DNA from: Paenibacillus_E qinlingensis_A
Lineage (GTDB): Bacteria; Bacillota; Bacilli; Paenibacillales; NBRC-103111
Length of the DNA: 64,000 bases
Reading direction: 5' to 3'
Assembly (NCBI RefSeq): GCF_031455095.1
Contig: NZ_JAVDSB010000010.1
Coordinates: forward strand, 124,001-188,000
Shown here: positions 1-9,122 of the stretch, one piece after another
How the letters are laid out: each line of letters begins with the position of its first letter
Numbering within the stretch: position 1 is the stretch's first letter
Translations under genes and position numbers: made by a program
Notes under the pieces: model-generated
What the model was told of the DNA's origin: nothing
The model's database searches: none
Seen by the model: the letters and a program-made list of their open reading frames with translations, nothing else

Positions 1-45
1 CAACCATCCCTGCATGCTACATAAATCGAAAGGAGTTTTCACATT

Positions 46-855
46 ATGAAAACAACATGGAAAAAACGCGCCGTTCAAACGAGCCTTCTAGCTATTATGA
101 CTACCATCGCATTCGGTGCAGTAAGTGCATCTGCGGCGGATACAACAAGTGAAGTACATCCCACTGCCAAAGCCATTCAAATGGTAAAGTCTGTTGGAGC
201 AGTGCCAGCCCTTCAATTCCGCTCTTCGAGTGTAGGCTTGCTTAACCAACCTGCTCATGAGCGCAACTATTTGAAAATGCTGGCTACAACGTACGCACCA
301 GATACCCTTGCTGACTGGAAGAAAGCACTCGATGATCGGAAACAAGCAGAGGCGGATCTGCCTAAGCCTTCCTTCGCTCAAACACTAACGATCAGTAAAG
401 ATGCTTTGACGGATGGTACGTTACAAGCAATCCCTGCTGAAGGTGCTACTTTTGTTACTTCCTTCACAGACGGAAAAGCGATTGAAGCTTTGCCTCCATT
501 AGCGACTCTCACAGCTACCGAGATCAAAGATCTGCCAGAGGGAGTAACTCATCCTACAAAAGGCTTCCTTACAAGCATAACGAAGTCGTCCGACGGAACA
601 ACTCCAGAGCAGATTACCCGTCTTCTTCCAGTTGAGGCTGGAGTCACGAGTGATATAATGATAGCTAAGCCAGTAGAGTCTGAGAGCATGAAGCTTCAAC
701 AAAAATTAACGGATGCGGTAGAAGCAGATGATGCAGAAGCTATCCGTGCGATCTTGCCAGATTTATTGAAAGACTTTGTTAAGGGAACAGAAGACTTGCG
801 TGAAATGACCAAAAATATCAAAGCAAATCAACCTACTGAAACTGAAAACAAATAA
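46..855 (+). CDS. Secreted protein of unknown function
   Basis: A 269-residue protein that I do not recognise. Residues 1-30 form a Sec signal peptide: KKR-rich n-region, hydrophobic core (SLLAIMTTIAFGAV) and an ASA|AD-type cleavage site. The mature part has no Cys, no membrane segment and no motif I can name; the last 60 residues are acidic and probably helical. The start is fixed by AAAGGAG about 9 nt upstream of the ATG. A hairpin follows at 866-908, so it is probably its own transcript, lying just upstream of a CssRS-like secretion-stress system on the same strand. A link to secretion stress is inferred from position only. Confidence 0.8.
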   Translation: MKTTWKKRAVQTSLLAIMTTIAFGAVSASAADTTSEVHPTAKAIQMVKSVGAVPALQFRSSSVGLLNQPAHERNYLKMLATTYAPDTLADWKKALDDRKQAEADLPKPSFAQTLTISKDALTDGTLQAIPAEGATFVTSFTDGKAIEALPPLATLTATEIKDLPEGVTHPTKGFLTSITKSSDGTTPEQITRLLPVEAGVTSDIMIAKPVESESMKLQQKLTDAVEADDAEAIRAILPDLLKDFVKGTEDLREMTKNIKANQPTETENK

Positions 856-865
856 ATGATAAGCA

Positions 866-908
866 AGGTGGATCCGGTCGCATATGGTGCGATTCGGCTC
901 CACTTTTC
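866..908 (+). terminator. Probable rho-independent terminator
   Basis: GGTGGA...TCCAC stem with an inner TCGC/GCGA pairing, followed by TTTTCC. It closes the secreted-protein gene and precedes the response regulator by about 35 nt. Confidence 0.55.
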
Positions 909-941
909 CTCATGTTATAGAAGGCATGGAAGGCGTGATAC

Positions 942-1655
942 ATGATGTATAGGATCTATTTAGTAGAAGATGAAGAACATTTACGAGGCGTATTAGCGGC
1001 CTATTTGGAGAAAGAGGGGTGGCAGGTGCGTTCGTTCCCCGATGGAACCTCAGCTAGAGAAGCCATCTCGGAGCGGCCGGACTTGTGGGTCCTCGATATT
1101 ATGCTGCCTGGCGTAGATGGATTCCAGCTCATGCGTGAAATTAAAGCTGATCAACCGACGCAGCCGGTCATTTTTATTTCCGCGCGCGATGCCGATATCG
1201 ATCGCATTATTGGTCTTGAGCTTGGGAGCGATGACTATTTGGCCAAGCCATTCTTGCCTCGTGAGCTTGTGATTCGTTCACGCAAGCTACTCGAACGTGT
1301 CTATGCAGGTCATAGCCACCAAGGAAACGGGATTCTGACTGCTTCTTCCGAGCGACGTGTGAAGCCAGCTACAACATTCGCCACCTACACCATCGACGAA
1401 CCCGGCCGATTAGTAACCGATCTGGCTGGCAACACGCTCGATCTGACTTCGAAAGAATTTGAACTGCTGCTCTATTTCGTCCAAAATCAAGGACAAGTCC
1501 TCGAACGCGAACAAGTTTTACGCTCGGTATGGGGCATCGACTACTTTGGCACCGATCGTGTTGTCGATGATTTAGTGCGTAGAATCCGCCGCAAGTTACC
1601 TGAACTTCGCTTAGAAACCGTATACGGATACGGGTATAGGATGGTGAAAGCATGA
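942..1655 (+). CDS. cssR: CssR-like OmpR-family response regulator
   Basis: DNA-binding response regulator of 237 residues. The receiver domain spans about 1-120 with acidic pair E9/D10, phospho-acceptor D52 in the VLDIMLPG block and the conserved K in YLAKPF. A winged-helix OmpR domain covers about 140-235 (LTSKEFELL, VDDLVRRIRRK, YGYGYRM). The long shared blocks FISARDADIDRIIGLELGS and DYFGTDRVVDDLVRRI are what I know from Bacillus CssR, which controls htrA/htrB when misfolded protein accumulates outside the membrane. Its stop codon overlaps the kinase start (ATGA). No htrA-like gene lies in this window, so the regulon assignment rests on sequence resemblance. Two adjacent ATGs (942, 945) are equally possible starts. 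Confidence 0.85.
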   Translation: MMYRIYLVEDEEHLRGVLAAYLEKEGWQVRSFPDGTSAREAISERPDLWVLDIMLPGVDGFQLMREIKADQPTQPVIFISARDADIDRIIGLELGSDDYLAKPFLPRELVIRSRKLLERVYAGHSHQGNGILTASSERRVKPATTFATYTIDEPGRLVTDLAGNTLDLTSKEFELLLYFVQNQGQVLEREQVLRSVWGIDYFGTDRVVDDLVRRIRRKLPELRLETVYGYGYRMVKA

Positions 1656-3244
1656 GTCTTCGACTAGGACAGTGGCCGCTTGCTCTGAAATTATGGAGTG
1701 CCTTCGCTGCATTAACCCTGCTGATTTTCACATTGCTCGCAATATTATTGCCTTGGACACTAAAAGGCTTTTTCACCGAGCAGCTTTATAGTATCCTGCT
1801 GGATACACAAAGCGGTCTCCAAGTGGAAGCAACCCTAGCAGAGCCACGCCCTGCTTTTGCAATTCCTATTGCACCTATTGCTCAAAAGCCTATAGATCTT
1901 ACAAAGTCACAGGAACAACCAACACTCGGTAACCGTGTCATTGTTGTGCCTAGTGGCGAAGCCAGCGGCACGGTCAATATGGGGGCACAGCCGGGCATAA
2001 GCACTTCTGTCGGCACATTGACGGCAGTCTCTACGTTATCTGCTCAGATCACGGCTCCTCTGGAAAGTACATTGACTGGCCCTTCCATCCGTCATTTCAC
2101 CATTAGCGGCACACAAGCAGCTGAGGCCATCGCAGCTACAACGGCTACTACGACAACACTCCATTCAGCAGAGCCATTCATGGCTGCTATGGAGAAAGAT
2201 GCCTTAGCCCAACTGCTCCCCGTGGAGAAGTACTCACGCAATATTGACAACAAAAGCATCTTCTATGTGATTCGAAAAGAAGTCACCCAAGGAACGCCTA
2301 ACTTTATCGTTTCCTACGCTTGGGGCAACTATCGCAACGATCTGATTATGTCGATGTTCGGCAGATTGATGCTGCTGATGGTAGGCCTAATCGTAGCCAG
2401 CTGGCTGCCCTGCTTATTGTTGGCCCGCTATTTCACACGCCCGCTCGTTCAGATGGAGCAACATGTGGGCCGAATGGCCAAGCGCGATTGGCACGAGCCG
2501 ATCGATACAGGCCGCCGCAAAGATGAGATTGGCCGCCTTGGCAAAGCCATCGAAGGGATGCGCCAGCGGCTTGTGAAGCAAGATCATGCGCAGCAATTCT
2601 TCTTGCAGCACACCTCACATGAACTAAAAACACCGGTTATGGTGATCCGCAGTTATGCGCAGTCCATCCAAGACGGTGTTTTTCCGAAAGGTACGCTGAG
2701 CGCGAGTATTGGCGTCATTATGAAAGAAGGCGAACGCCTAGAGAAGCGCATTCGCGATCTGTTACTGTTGAACAAGTTGAATTATTTCACGGCCAAGGAG
2801 AAGCCCTTCCATCCGTTCGATATCAAAGCTGTCATCGAAGATGTCGTTGAACGTCTCCGCTATCGGCGTCCCGAGATGGACTGGGAGCTGCAGCTCGCTC
2901 CGCACACATTGATCGGTGATCAAGAGCAGTGGAAAATCGCGTTAGAAAACATGCTCGACAATCAACTCCGTTACGCCGAGACTTGCATTCGTATCTGCGT
3001 TAAGCCCGCTCCTCATTTTGAAATGAGGATGAGCAATGATGGACCGCTGCTGGATCAAGACATCGCAGATAACCTGTTCGAACCTTTCCGCACTGGCGGT
3101 AAAGGGCAATTCGGTCTCGGTCTGGCTATCGTGAAACAAATCATGGATCATCACGCGATGAGCGTTCGTGCTGCGAATGAAAACAATGCTGTCACGTTTA
3201 CCATTTTACCTGCTGACAATACGGTTAGAGGCACCGAGACATAG
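1652..3244 (+). CDS. cssS: CssS-like sensor histidine kinase
   Basis: Membrane histidine kinase of 530 residues, partner of the preceding CssR-like regulator (4-nt ATGA overlap). TM1 is about residues 15-36, an extracytoplasmic region about 40-233, TM2 about 235-258, a HAMP linker about 258-310, then the H-box with H323 in TSHELKTP, an N-box (ENMLDNQLRYA) and a G-box (GQFGLGLAI). In the family the kinase senses secretion stress and phosphorylates CssR. The extracytoplasmic region holds a Thr/Ala/Ser-rich low-complexity stretch (about 105-172) that looks inserted. The last 39 bp overlap the 3' end of the convergent BceB-type gene. Confidence 0.82.
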   Translation: MSLRLGQWPLALKLWSAFAALTLLIFTLLAILLPWTLKGFFTEQLYSILLDTQSGLQVEATLAEPRPAFAIPIAPIAQKPIDLTKSQEQPTLGNRVIVVPSGEASGTVNMGAQPGISTSVGTLTAVSTLSAQITAPLESTLTGPSIRHFTISGTQAAEAIAATTATTTTLHSAEPFMAAMEKDALAQLLPVEKYSRNIDNKSIFYVIRKEVTQGTPNFIVSYAWGNYRNDLIMSMFGRLMLLMVGLIVASWLPCLLLARYFTRPLVQMEQHVGRMAKRDWHEPIDTGRRKDEIGRLGKAIEGMRQRLVKQDHAQQFFLQHTSHELKTPVMVIRSYAQSIQDGVFPKGTLSASIGVIMKEGERLEKRIRDLLLLNKLNYFTAKEKPFHPFDIKAVIEDVVERLRYRRPEMDWELQLAPHTLIGDQEQWKIALENMLDNQLRYAETCIRICVKPAPHFEMRMSNDGPLLDQDIADNLFEPFRTGGKGQFGLGLAIVKQIMDHHAMSVRAANENNAVTFTILPADNTVRGTET

Positions 3245-5131
3245 CACAAAGTAGCAAAAATAAATAGCCGCGTAAATGCTCGTCGTAATTAGAATCGGGA
3301 TGAGAAGATTTCCACCAATCAATTGAATCGTCGCTAGTGCCTTGAGAACCATGATGCTGTGCACAACACCTATCAGTAAAGGCAGCATGAACACGAATAG
3401 TGTCTGCTTGGCGATAGTCGTCCGGATTTCCTTGCGGCTAACACCGATTTTGCGCAAAATTGCATAGCGTTCTTTATCTTCATTGGCGTCCGTGAGCTGT
3501 TTGAAGTAAATCATACACCCTGTCGCGGCTAGAAAAACAAGTCCAAGGAAGCCTAACGTGAAGATATCCATCCCTGCGGATTCCATGTTTTGACGATACT
3601 GGAAATAGTACGAGGACATCCCGTTCTGGTCGCTTTTCAGCTTCATCAGGGTATCGCTGGTTACTTTCGTCGAGGATTGATCTTTCACCACATACCCTTT
3701 GTACACGACCTCATCCGAACCTGGCGCCAGCTGTGCATACAGGCTATCGCTCACAATGAAGCAAGCATCCGGGAAGCTCCACGGGAGTACTCTGCCTACG
3801 ATGCGCTGTTTCACCGTCAGGGTCTGACTACCCGCCTGAGAATTGAACGAAATCGTATTTCCGACCACCTCATTATCGGTAAACGTGGCGTATCTCGGCT
3901 GAATGACGGCGATATCGTTGTCTTTCAGTTCAATCAGGCCTTGTCGGTTCAACACATCGGAAGTCTTATTGTATGTGGAGGCCGAAATCAACTTAATCGG
4001 AACAGCTTTCGCATCATAGCTCGATGGATGATAGTAGAAATTTGTTACGTCCGCCTTCACTCGGATGATGGGAACATCCAGCTTGACTGTAATTGGGTGC
4101 TCTTTATCCTGCTCCAAAATAGTGCTGACTTGCGTATCAAAGTTAGTTCCTTGCGAAATGTGCATGTAGCTGAAAGGCGCTTCATCTGCAGCGTCATTCG
4201 TAATTGTAAAAAACGCGCTTGAACCTACCGTAACCGCACAGAGTGTCAACGCACTGAGCAGTGCAATCATGGTGAACATCCGTGTATTCCCGCGAATGCG
4301 ATAAATCAATTGGGCCGTAGAGATCATGTTCATGCCCTTATAGTAGCGAGATTTCGTCTTCTGGGCGATTTTCAAGATGTAAATAAGCGCATACCGAAAC
4401 AGCAGGTAAGTACCCGCGATCAAGCTGCCGAAAATAAGGAGGAAATTCCGCCCCATCTGCGCAGAGGTCGTCATGGGTTGGAATACGGTCCAATAACCGA
4501 GAATTATGAGTCCGATGGCAAGAATGGCCGAGAAAATGGAAGGCTTCGGTACCTGCTCCCCTTCCTGCTCCGCTTTGAACAATTCCACGAGCTGAAAGCG
4601 ATAGATTAAGCGATAGCTATGGATTGAAGTCACCACGATGATAATTGCAAACACGATAAGCGTGTTCACGATCGCCTCGGACGAAATGCTGAAGCTGACT
4701 TCAACCGTTGAATCCAATAGCTTGAGGAACATCATCGCGAACAGTTTGGACAGCAATGTACCAAGTACAATCCCCACGCCAACTGCGCCAATCCCCATCA
4801 TCATATTTTCATAAAATAGCATCGTACCAATTTTACGCTTCCTAACACCAAGTAAGGCGTATAGGCCTACTTCTTTCTTTCGCTTTTTGGTGAAAAAAGA
4901 GTTGGAATACCAGATAAATACCGCTACAAACAAGATGAGAATAATGGAGGCTTGGGTAAAGACGGACTTCATGCCCTCCCATTTTTGCATATTCGCTGCA
5001 ATCTCCTCGCTATACCGCAAGGATACAAACGTATAATAGATCACCACACTGAAAATCATTGAGATAAAATAAATCAAATAGTTCTTCAGATTACCGAGGA
5101 CATTCCTTCTGGCCAGGCTAAATAAGGTCAC
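3206..5131 (-). CDS. BceB-type ABC transporter permease (FtsX family)
   Basis: Permease of an antimicrobial-peptide sensing and detoxification transporter. Multiple membrane segments flank a large extracellular domain (about residues 300-530), as in BceB proteins, which free lipid II-cycle targets from bacitracin or lantibiotic-like peptides and report flux to the partner kinase. The N-terminus MTLFSLARRNVLGN is typical. I place the start at GTG 5131, because AGGGGG lies about 8 nt upstream; an in-frame GTG at 5140 sits directly against that site. The gene overlaps the 3' end of the ATPase gene by 14 bp, so the two are translationally coupled. Its 3' end overlaps the convergent kinase gene by 39 bp. 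Confidence 0.85.
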   Translation of the reverse strand: MTLFSLARRNVLGNLKNYLIYFISMIFSVVIYYTFVSLRYSEEIAANMQKWEGMKSVFTQASIILILFVAVFIWYSNSFFTKKRKKEVGLYALLGVRKRKIGTMLFYENMMMGIGAVGVGIVLGTLLSKLFAMMFLKLLDSTVEVSFSISSEAIVNTLIVFAIIIVVTSIHSYRLIYRFQLVELFKAEQEGEQVPKPSIFSAILAIGLIILGYWTVFQPMTTSAQMGRNFLLIFGSLIAGTYLLFRYALIYILKIAQKTKSRYYKGMNMISTAQLIYRIRGNTRMFTMIALLSALTLCAVTVGSSAFFTITNDAADEAPFSYMHISQGTNFDTQVSTILEQDKEHPITVKLDVPIIRVKADVTNFYYHPSSYDAKAVPIKLISASTYNKTSDVLNRQGLIELKDNDIAVIQPRYATFTDNEVVGNTISFNSQAGSQTLTVKQRIVGRVLPWSFPDACFIVSDSLYAQLAPGSDEVVYKGYVVKDQSSTKVTSDTLMKLKSDQNGMSSYYFQYRQNMESAGMDIFTLGFLGLVFLAATGCMIYFKQLTDANEDKERYAILRKIGVSRKEIRTTIAKQTLFVFMLPLLIGVVHSIMVLKALATIQLIGGNLLIPILITTSIYAAIYFCYFVLCLGASNRIVSR

Positions 5132-5885
5132 TAGCCCCACCCCCTAGTACCGAGAGCACATCCATGACTTTATTGAAAAATTCCTTACGTGAAGACGTCC
5201 CTCTATTTAACTCTGTAAATAATTTACCATCTTTAATAAAAACAACACGTGTACAATAACTTGCTGCAAAAGCATCATGTGTCACGATGAGAATCGTTGA
5301 CTGATCCTGCACGTTCAAGTTCTGCAAGCTTTCTAATAGTTCTGTCGCCGACTTGGAATCTAGTGCCCCTGTTGGCTCATCCGCAAGCACAAGGCTAGGG
5401 TTCGAGACGATGGCTCTGCATGCAGCTGTACGCTGCTTTTGCCCGCCGGAAATTTGGTACGGATACTTATCTAGCAGCGGATCGATTCCGAACTTCTTAC
5501 TAATCACCTCTACGCGGCGTTCTAATTCAGCTACATTCATCTTCGCTAGAGCGAGGGGAAGCAAGATATTTTCTTTTACAGTCAAGGTATCCAGCAAATT
5601 GTAATCCTGAAAAATGAATCCCAACTTCTCGCGGCGAAACGTCGCCAGCTCAGCCTCACTCATCTTCATCAGACTTACTCCGTCCACCATAATTTCCCCC
5701 GAGGTAGGTTGATCGATCGTAGCTAGCATATTCAGCAGGGTCGTTTTGCCTGATCCGGATGGCCCCATAATACCTACAAATTCCCCTTGCGTAATCGTTA
5801 AATCAATATCCTGCAACGCGGTAAATACATTTCCTTTGGACCCATACACCTTCTTCAGTTGCTTTGCTTGGGCAATCGTTTTCAT
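5118..5885 (-). CDS. BceA-type ABC transporter ATPase
   Basis: ATP-binding subunit of the peptide-resistance transporter. Walker A GPSGSGKTT, Q-loop FIFQDYNLL, signature SGGQKQR, Walker B LVLADEPTG and the switch His in IVTHD are all present. The start is ATG 5885 (MKTIAQAK): GGAGGAG is about 7 nt upstream, whereas an in-frame ATG at 5909 lies upstream of that site and has none of its own. It is first in a two-gene operon with the permease and divergent from the response regulator/kinase pair, the usual arrangement of BceRS-BceAB modules. Confidence 0.88.
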   Translation of the reverse strand: MKTIAQAKQLKKVYGSKGNVFTALQDIDLTITQGEFVGIMGPSGSGKTTLLNMLATIDQPTSGEIMVDGVSLMKMSEAELATFRREKLGFIFQDYNLLDTLTVKENILLPLALAKMNVAELERRVEVISKKFGIDPLLDKYPYQISGGQKQRTAACRAIVSNPSLVLADEPTGALDSKSATELLESLQNLNVQDQSTILIVTHDAFAASYCTRVVFIKDGKLFTELNRGTSSRKEFFNKVMDVLSVLGGGASDLI

Positions 5886-6060
5886 ATCGGTTACTCCTCC
5901 AATACGCATGGTTTGAATCTTATAGCTCTATCTTACAGCCTTCTCATTGCCTCAACCATCGAAGTAACTTACAAGTCCTCGTGCAACCTTACAATTTTGT
6001 CATGATTGTGCTACCATTTCTGGTATCGCACTATTTGTCAGTACTTAGGAGGTTCCCTCT
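5886..6060. promoter_or_regulatory. Divergent BceAB/BceRS control region with CTTACA repeats
   Basis: Intergenic region between the divergent transporter and two-component genes. It holds three direct repeats, CTTACA at 5932-5937 and CTTACAA at 5968-5974 and 5988-5994; the last two start 20 bp apart, about two helical turns, as expected for tandem OmpR-family regulator binding. AGGAGG sits just before the GTG start at 6061. Binding by the adjacent regulator is inferred. Confidence 0.45.
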
Positions 6061-6732
6061 GTGAAAATCATGATTGTGGAAGATGATAAAACGATACGGG
6101 ATACGGTAGCTGAAGCATTAGGCCGCTGGGGTTTTGAGACAGTGATCACGGATCAATTCGACACCGTACTCACGCTTTACGTCAACGAGAATCCACATCT
6201 CGTGTTGATGGACATCAATTTACCTGCGTTCGATGGTTTCTACTGGTGTCGCCAAATCAGAGAACTATCAAATGTCCCGATTATTTTCCTCTCTTCGCGC
6301 AACACACCTATGGATATGGTCATGTCGATGAATATGGGGGGCGATGACTTTATCCAGAAACCTTTCTTCACAGATGTCCTAGTGGCCAAAATCAATGCCC
6401 TCCTGCGGAGAACCTACTCGTATATGGAGACTTCAGCTAATGTAATGACGCATAATGGCATCGTTCTGAATTTGAAGGATGGCGATATTGCTTGTGGAGA
6501 TCAGAAGACGGAGCTGACTCGAAATGAGTTCAAGATTCTCACCATTCTCATGCAGCATCAAGGCGCAATCGTTAGTCGTGAGCAGATGATGCGAGGGCTC
6601 TGGGAAGATGAAAGCTTTGTCGACGACAATACGTTAACCGTTAATATTACCCGCCTTCGCAAAAAGCTTGCAGAACTTGGACGTGATGATTTCATCGCAA
6701 CCAAGAAAGGACAAGGGTACATCATTCCATGA
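6061..6732 (+). CDS. BceR-type response regulator
   Basis: OmpR-family response regulator of 223 residues with a GTG start preceded by AGGAGG. The receiver has D8/D9, phospho-acceptor D51 (LVLMDINLPAFDG) and K in DFIQKPF; the winged-helix DNA-binding domain covers about 125-223 (LTRNEFKIL, DDNTLTVNITRLRKKL, KGQGYII). Its stop overlaps the kinase start (ATGA). In BceRS systems it is phosphorylated when the BceAB transporter handles a peptide antibiotic and then activates the transporter operon, here divergent. The exact inducing peptide cannot be told from sequence. Confidence 0.87.
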   Translation: MKIMIVEDDKTIRDTVAEALGRWGFETVITDQFDTVLTLYVNENPHLVLMDINLPAFDGFYWCRQIRELSNVPIIFLSSRNTPMDMVMSMNMGGDDFIQKPFFTDVLVAKINALLRRTYSYMETSANVMTHNGIVLNLKDGDIACGDQKTELTRNEFKILTILMQHQGAIVSREQMMRGLWEDESFVDDNTLTVNITRLRKKLAELGRDDFIATKKGQGYIIP

Positions 6733-7763
6733 ACTTTCTTACTTATCTGAAGGATAAACGATACTTCATGGGCATGTATGCGTTGACGATGTTATTCGTT
6801 TCACTCATTATGCTTGTCAGTGTAAAAGGTCAAGCTGCCCTTAATAATATCACCTACACGAATGCAGGTTGTTTTTTATTTGCAGCCTTGTATATAACTA
6901 TCGGTTACTTCTACCGAAAGTCTTTCTACAAAGAGCTTCAGGAGTTTCTGAGCAAAAGCGATCAACAAGATTGGGTCGCCGCGGCGATGCCTGAACCCCA
7001 AACCAACGAACAAGAGATCTATCTCCAGCTGCTGATTCAGCTTTCAAAGGATCAGAGAAACGAGACCAAACTCCTACACACGGAGATCCGAAATCATCAG
7101 GACTTCATCCTCTCATGGATTCATGAAGTGAAACTGCCCATCGCCGCAAGCCGCCTTATTATGGAGAACCGTGCAGGCAAAACAGCTGAATATCTCGTAG
7201 ATAAGCTCGAAGATGAGCTGAGCAAGATCGATAGCTATGTTGAGCAAGCACTCTACTACTCACGTATTGACTCCTTTTCACGGGATTATTTCATCTCTGA
7301 ATTGTCGCTTAACACACTTGTTAAAGAGAGTGTCAAGAAAGTCGCGAAGCTGTTTATTACCAAACGTATTCGTCCGGATATTGAAGAGCTTACTCACTAC
7401 GTGAACAGTGACAGCAAGTGGCTTAGCTATATCTTAAATCAGATTGTGGCGAATGCCGTGACTTACACGGACAATGGCGGCATCATTCGCTTCCGTTCGG
7501 AGGAAACTGATTCCGAGAAGCGACTAATCATACAAGATACAGGGATAGGCATTGATGCTGCTGACCTGAGTCGGGTTTTTGATAAAGGTTTCACAGGGAA
7601 AAATGGCCGAACACACAGCCGCTCTACGGGGATGGGGCTTTACTTAGCGAAGCAAATGGCGATCAAGCTGGGTCATGATCTATCCATTCGTAGTACTGAA
7701 GGGGAAGGGACTGCGGTTACCATTCACTTTATGAAGATACAATCTTATAATGATTTGCGTTGA
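6729..7763 (+). CDS. BceS-type intramembrane-sensing histidine kinase
   Basis: Kinase of 344 residues with two N-terminal membrane segments (about 13-32 and 45-63) joined by only a short loop, the hallmark of intramembrane-sensing kinases that take their signal from a BceAB-type transporter. Phospho-acceptor H132 lies in SWIHEVKLP; the ATPase domain has the N-box (QIVANAVTYTDNG), DTGIGI and GMGLYLAK blocks. Translation is coupled to the regulator by a 4-nt overlap. A terminator hairpin follows at 7777-7816. Confidence 0.87.
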   Translation: MNFLTYLKDKRYFMGMYALTMLFVSLIMLVSVKGQAALNNITYTNAGCFLFAALYITIGYFYRKSFYKELQEFLSKSDQQDWVAAAMPEPQTNEQEIYLQLLIQLSKDQRNETKLLHTEIRNHQDFILSWIHEVKLPIAASRLIMENRAGKTAEYLVDKLEDELSKIDSYVEQALYYSRIDSFSRDYFISELSLNTLVKESVKKVAKLFITKRIRPDIEELTHYVNSDSKWLSYILNQIVANAVTYTDNGGIIRFRSEETDSEKRLIIQDTGIGIDAADLSRVFDKGFTGKNGRTHSRSTGMGLYLAKQMAIKLGHDLSIRSTEGEGTAVTIHFMKIQSYNDLR

Positions 7764-7776
7764 TATCTCAAATAGA

Positions 7777-7816
7777 CAAGCCTCCAAACCTGGATGTCAG
7801 GTTGGAGGCTTGTTTT
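7777..7816 (+). terminator. Rho-independent terminator after the BceS-type gene
   Basis: CAAGCCTCCAA...TTGGAGGCTTG stem with a short loop and one bulge, followed by TTTTA. It ends the two-gene regulator/kinase transcript and lies between convergent genes. Confidence 0.8.
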
Positions 7817-7826
7817 ACTACCCGTA

Positions 7827-9032
7827 TTACATAGAAGGTGAAGTCTCAACCTTAGCTGCAGGTTGCTCGTGCTTTTTCAACAGAGATAAGAAAATAACCA
7901 CAACGGCTACGACACTTATCGTGACTAATGTCCACATTGGACTGCTCAAATTCAAGTTTTGACGGAAGTAGAACAAATCACGAAGTCCTTCCGCAGAGAA
8001 GCGAAGCGGCAGCCATGAGTACAACCAATCATGACTAAATGATGGCAATAGCTCAGCCGGTAGAGAAAGCACCGGGGCGCCGAAGAAGAACACGAGTACG
8101 AATAACGGCACTCCTTTTAAACCAAGCCAGCTGACGACAGCTGTTTGCAACAAGAAGAAGGCAAAACCGACAAAGGTAAGGAATAAACCAATCTCCCAAT
8201 AATTTGGAATGGATAAGCCCAGCCATTTCCCCGCAACAAGTAGAATACTGGCAGCAGAAGCCGCGGTGATTACGACACCACTAAGCAATTGGGAAGCTTG
8301 AATGCCAAAGCGATGCGAGCGTGAGCCTGTTTGTGTTGCTTTTCCAGCTGCCATGAACAGGAGTAAAGTTGTTACCATGGCTCCAAACCAAGCCAGTTGA
8401 GTCAATACAACAGGTGCATTACCATTCGCACTACTTGTGCCCACAGCATTCACATTCTTACTCGTAATAACGATTGGTGATGCGAGTGCTTTGGTTTGGT
8501 CAACCGTAAGCGTGCCGCCTCTTTGGCTGACTTGCGTTAACAGTTGCTCCCTCACTTGACCGTTAACGCCATTAAGAATCTGGCTCAGAACACCGTTCGC
8601 CATCGTAGCCGCTGTGTTATTCATCCCCTGATTCACATAAACAGTTAGGGATGACGCCTGCGGTTGTGGAGATAATAAGCTAGCTAGTTTCTTACTGAAA
8701 TCAGCTGGAATGACAATCGCCGCATAGGCTTGCTCGCGGTCCATCGCATCGATGGCCTCTTGCTCACTGGCCAACGTTGTCCATTTAAGTGGAGACACGG
8801 TGTCAGCTTGAGCTGGAGCAGCGGTTATTTTCTCCTGAATCAGTTTACCAAAATTCATTTCTTGGCCTGTCGGAAGCTTCTCACCCGCATCCATTTGAAC
8901 GAGAACGACAGGTAAGTTCTTAGGCACCGGGTTAACGGTTGAGCCGAGTTGAGCAATACCCAACAGAAGAATGACGAAGAACACGGCAATAATGGCGATA
9001 TACGGGTGTTTTTGCTTAAAAAAATGATTCAT
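7827..9032 (-). CDS. DUF3533/YhgE-type ABC-2-like membrane protein
   Basis: Integral membrane protein of 401 residues. One N-terminal membrane segment (about 10-30) is followed by an extracytoplasmic domain (about 31-205) and about five more membrane segments (about 210-390), the layout of YhgE/Pip and DUF3533 ABC-2-type proteins often sold as export permeases. No ATPase is encoded beside it. AAGGAGG lies about 8 nt before the ATG. It is downstream of a TetR-family gene on the same strand, and an operator-like palindrome precedes each of the two, so repression by that regulator and a role in export of a toxic compound are inferred. Confidence 0.7.
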   Translation of the reverse strand: MNHFFKQKHPYIAIIAVFFVILLLGIAQLGSTVNPVPKNLPVVLVQMDAGEKLPTGQEMNFGKLIQEKITAAPAQADTVSPLKWTTLASEQEAIDAMDREQAYAAIVIPADFSKKLASLLSPQPQASSLTVYVNQGMNNTAATMANGVLSQILNGVNGQVREQLLTQVSQRGGTLTVDQTKALASPIVITSKNVNAVGTSSANGNAPVVLTQLAWFGAMVTTLLLFMAAGKATQTGSRSHRFGIQASQLLSGVVITAASAASILLVAGKWLGLSIPNYWEIGLFLTFVGFAFFLLQTAVVSWLGLKGVPLFVLVFFFGAPVLSLPAELLPSFSHDWLYSWLPLRFSAEGLRDLFYFRQNLNLSSPMWTLVTISVVAVVVIFLSLLKKHEQPAAKVETSPSM

Positions 9033-9081
9033 TGTAATGCCTCCTTAGATTGGTATTTGGTAAAACTAATGCAATTCCTTA

Positions 9082-9107
9082 TTTCATTCAACGTTGTGTG
9101 AACGAAA
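9082..9107. promoter_or_regulatory. TetR operator-like palindrome, site 1
   Basis: ATTTCATTCA and TGAACGAAAT half-sites form a near-perfect dyad about 50 bp upstream of the membrane-protein start. A similar site precedes the TetR gene itself (9771-9796; shared half-site TTTC[AG]TTCAACG). Confidence 0.5.
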
Positions 9108-9122
9108 TTACTAAAAAAGAAA

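Noticed and set aside
1369..1776. Antisense frame across the cssR/cssS junction
   Set aside because: It lies wholly over two well-supported genes and has no homology features or ribosome site.
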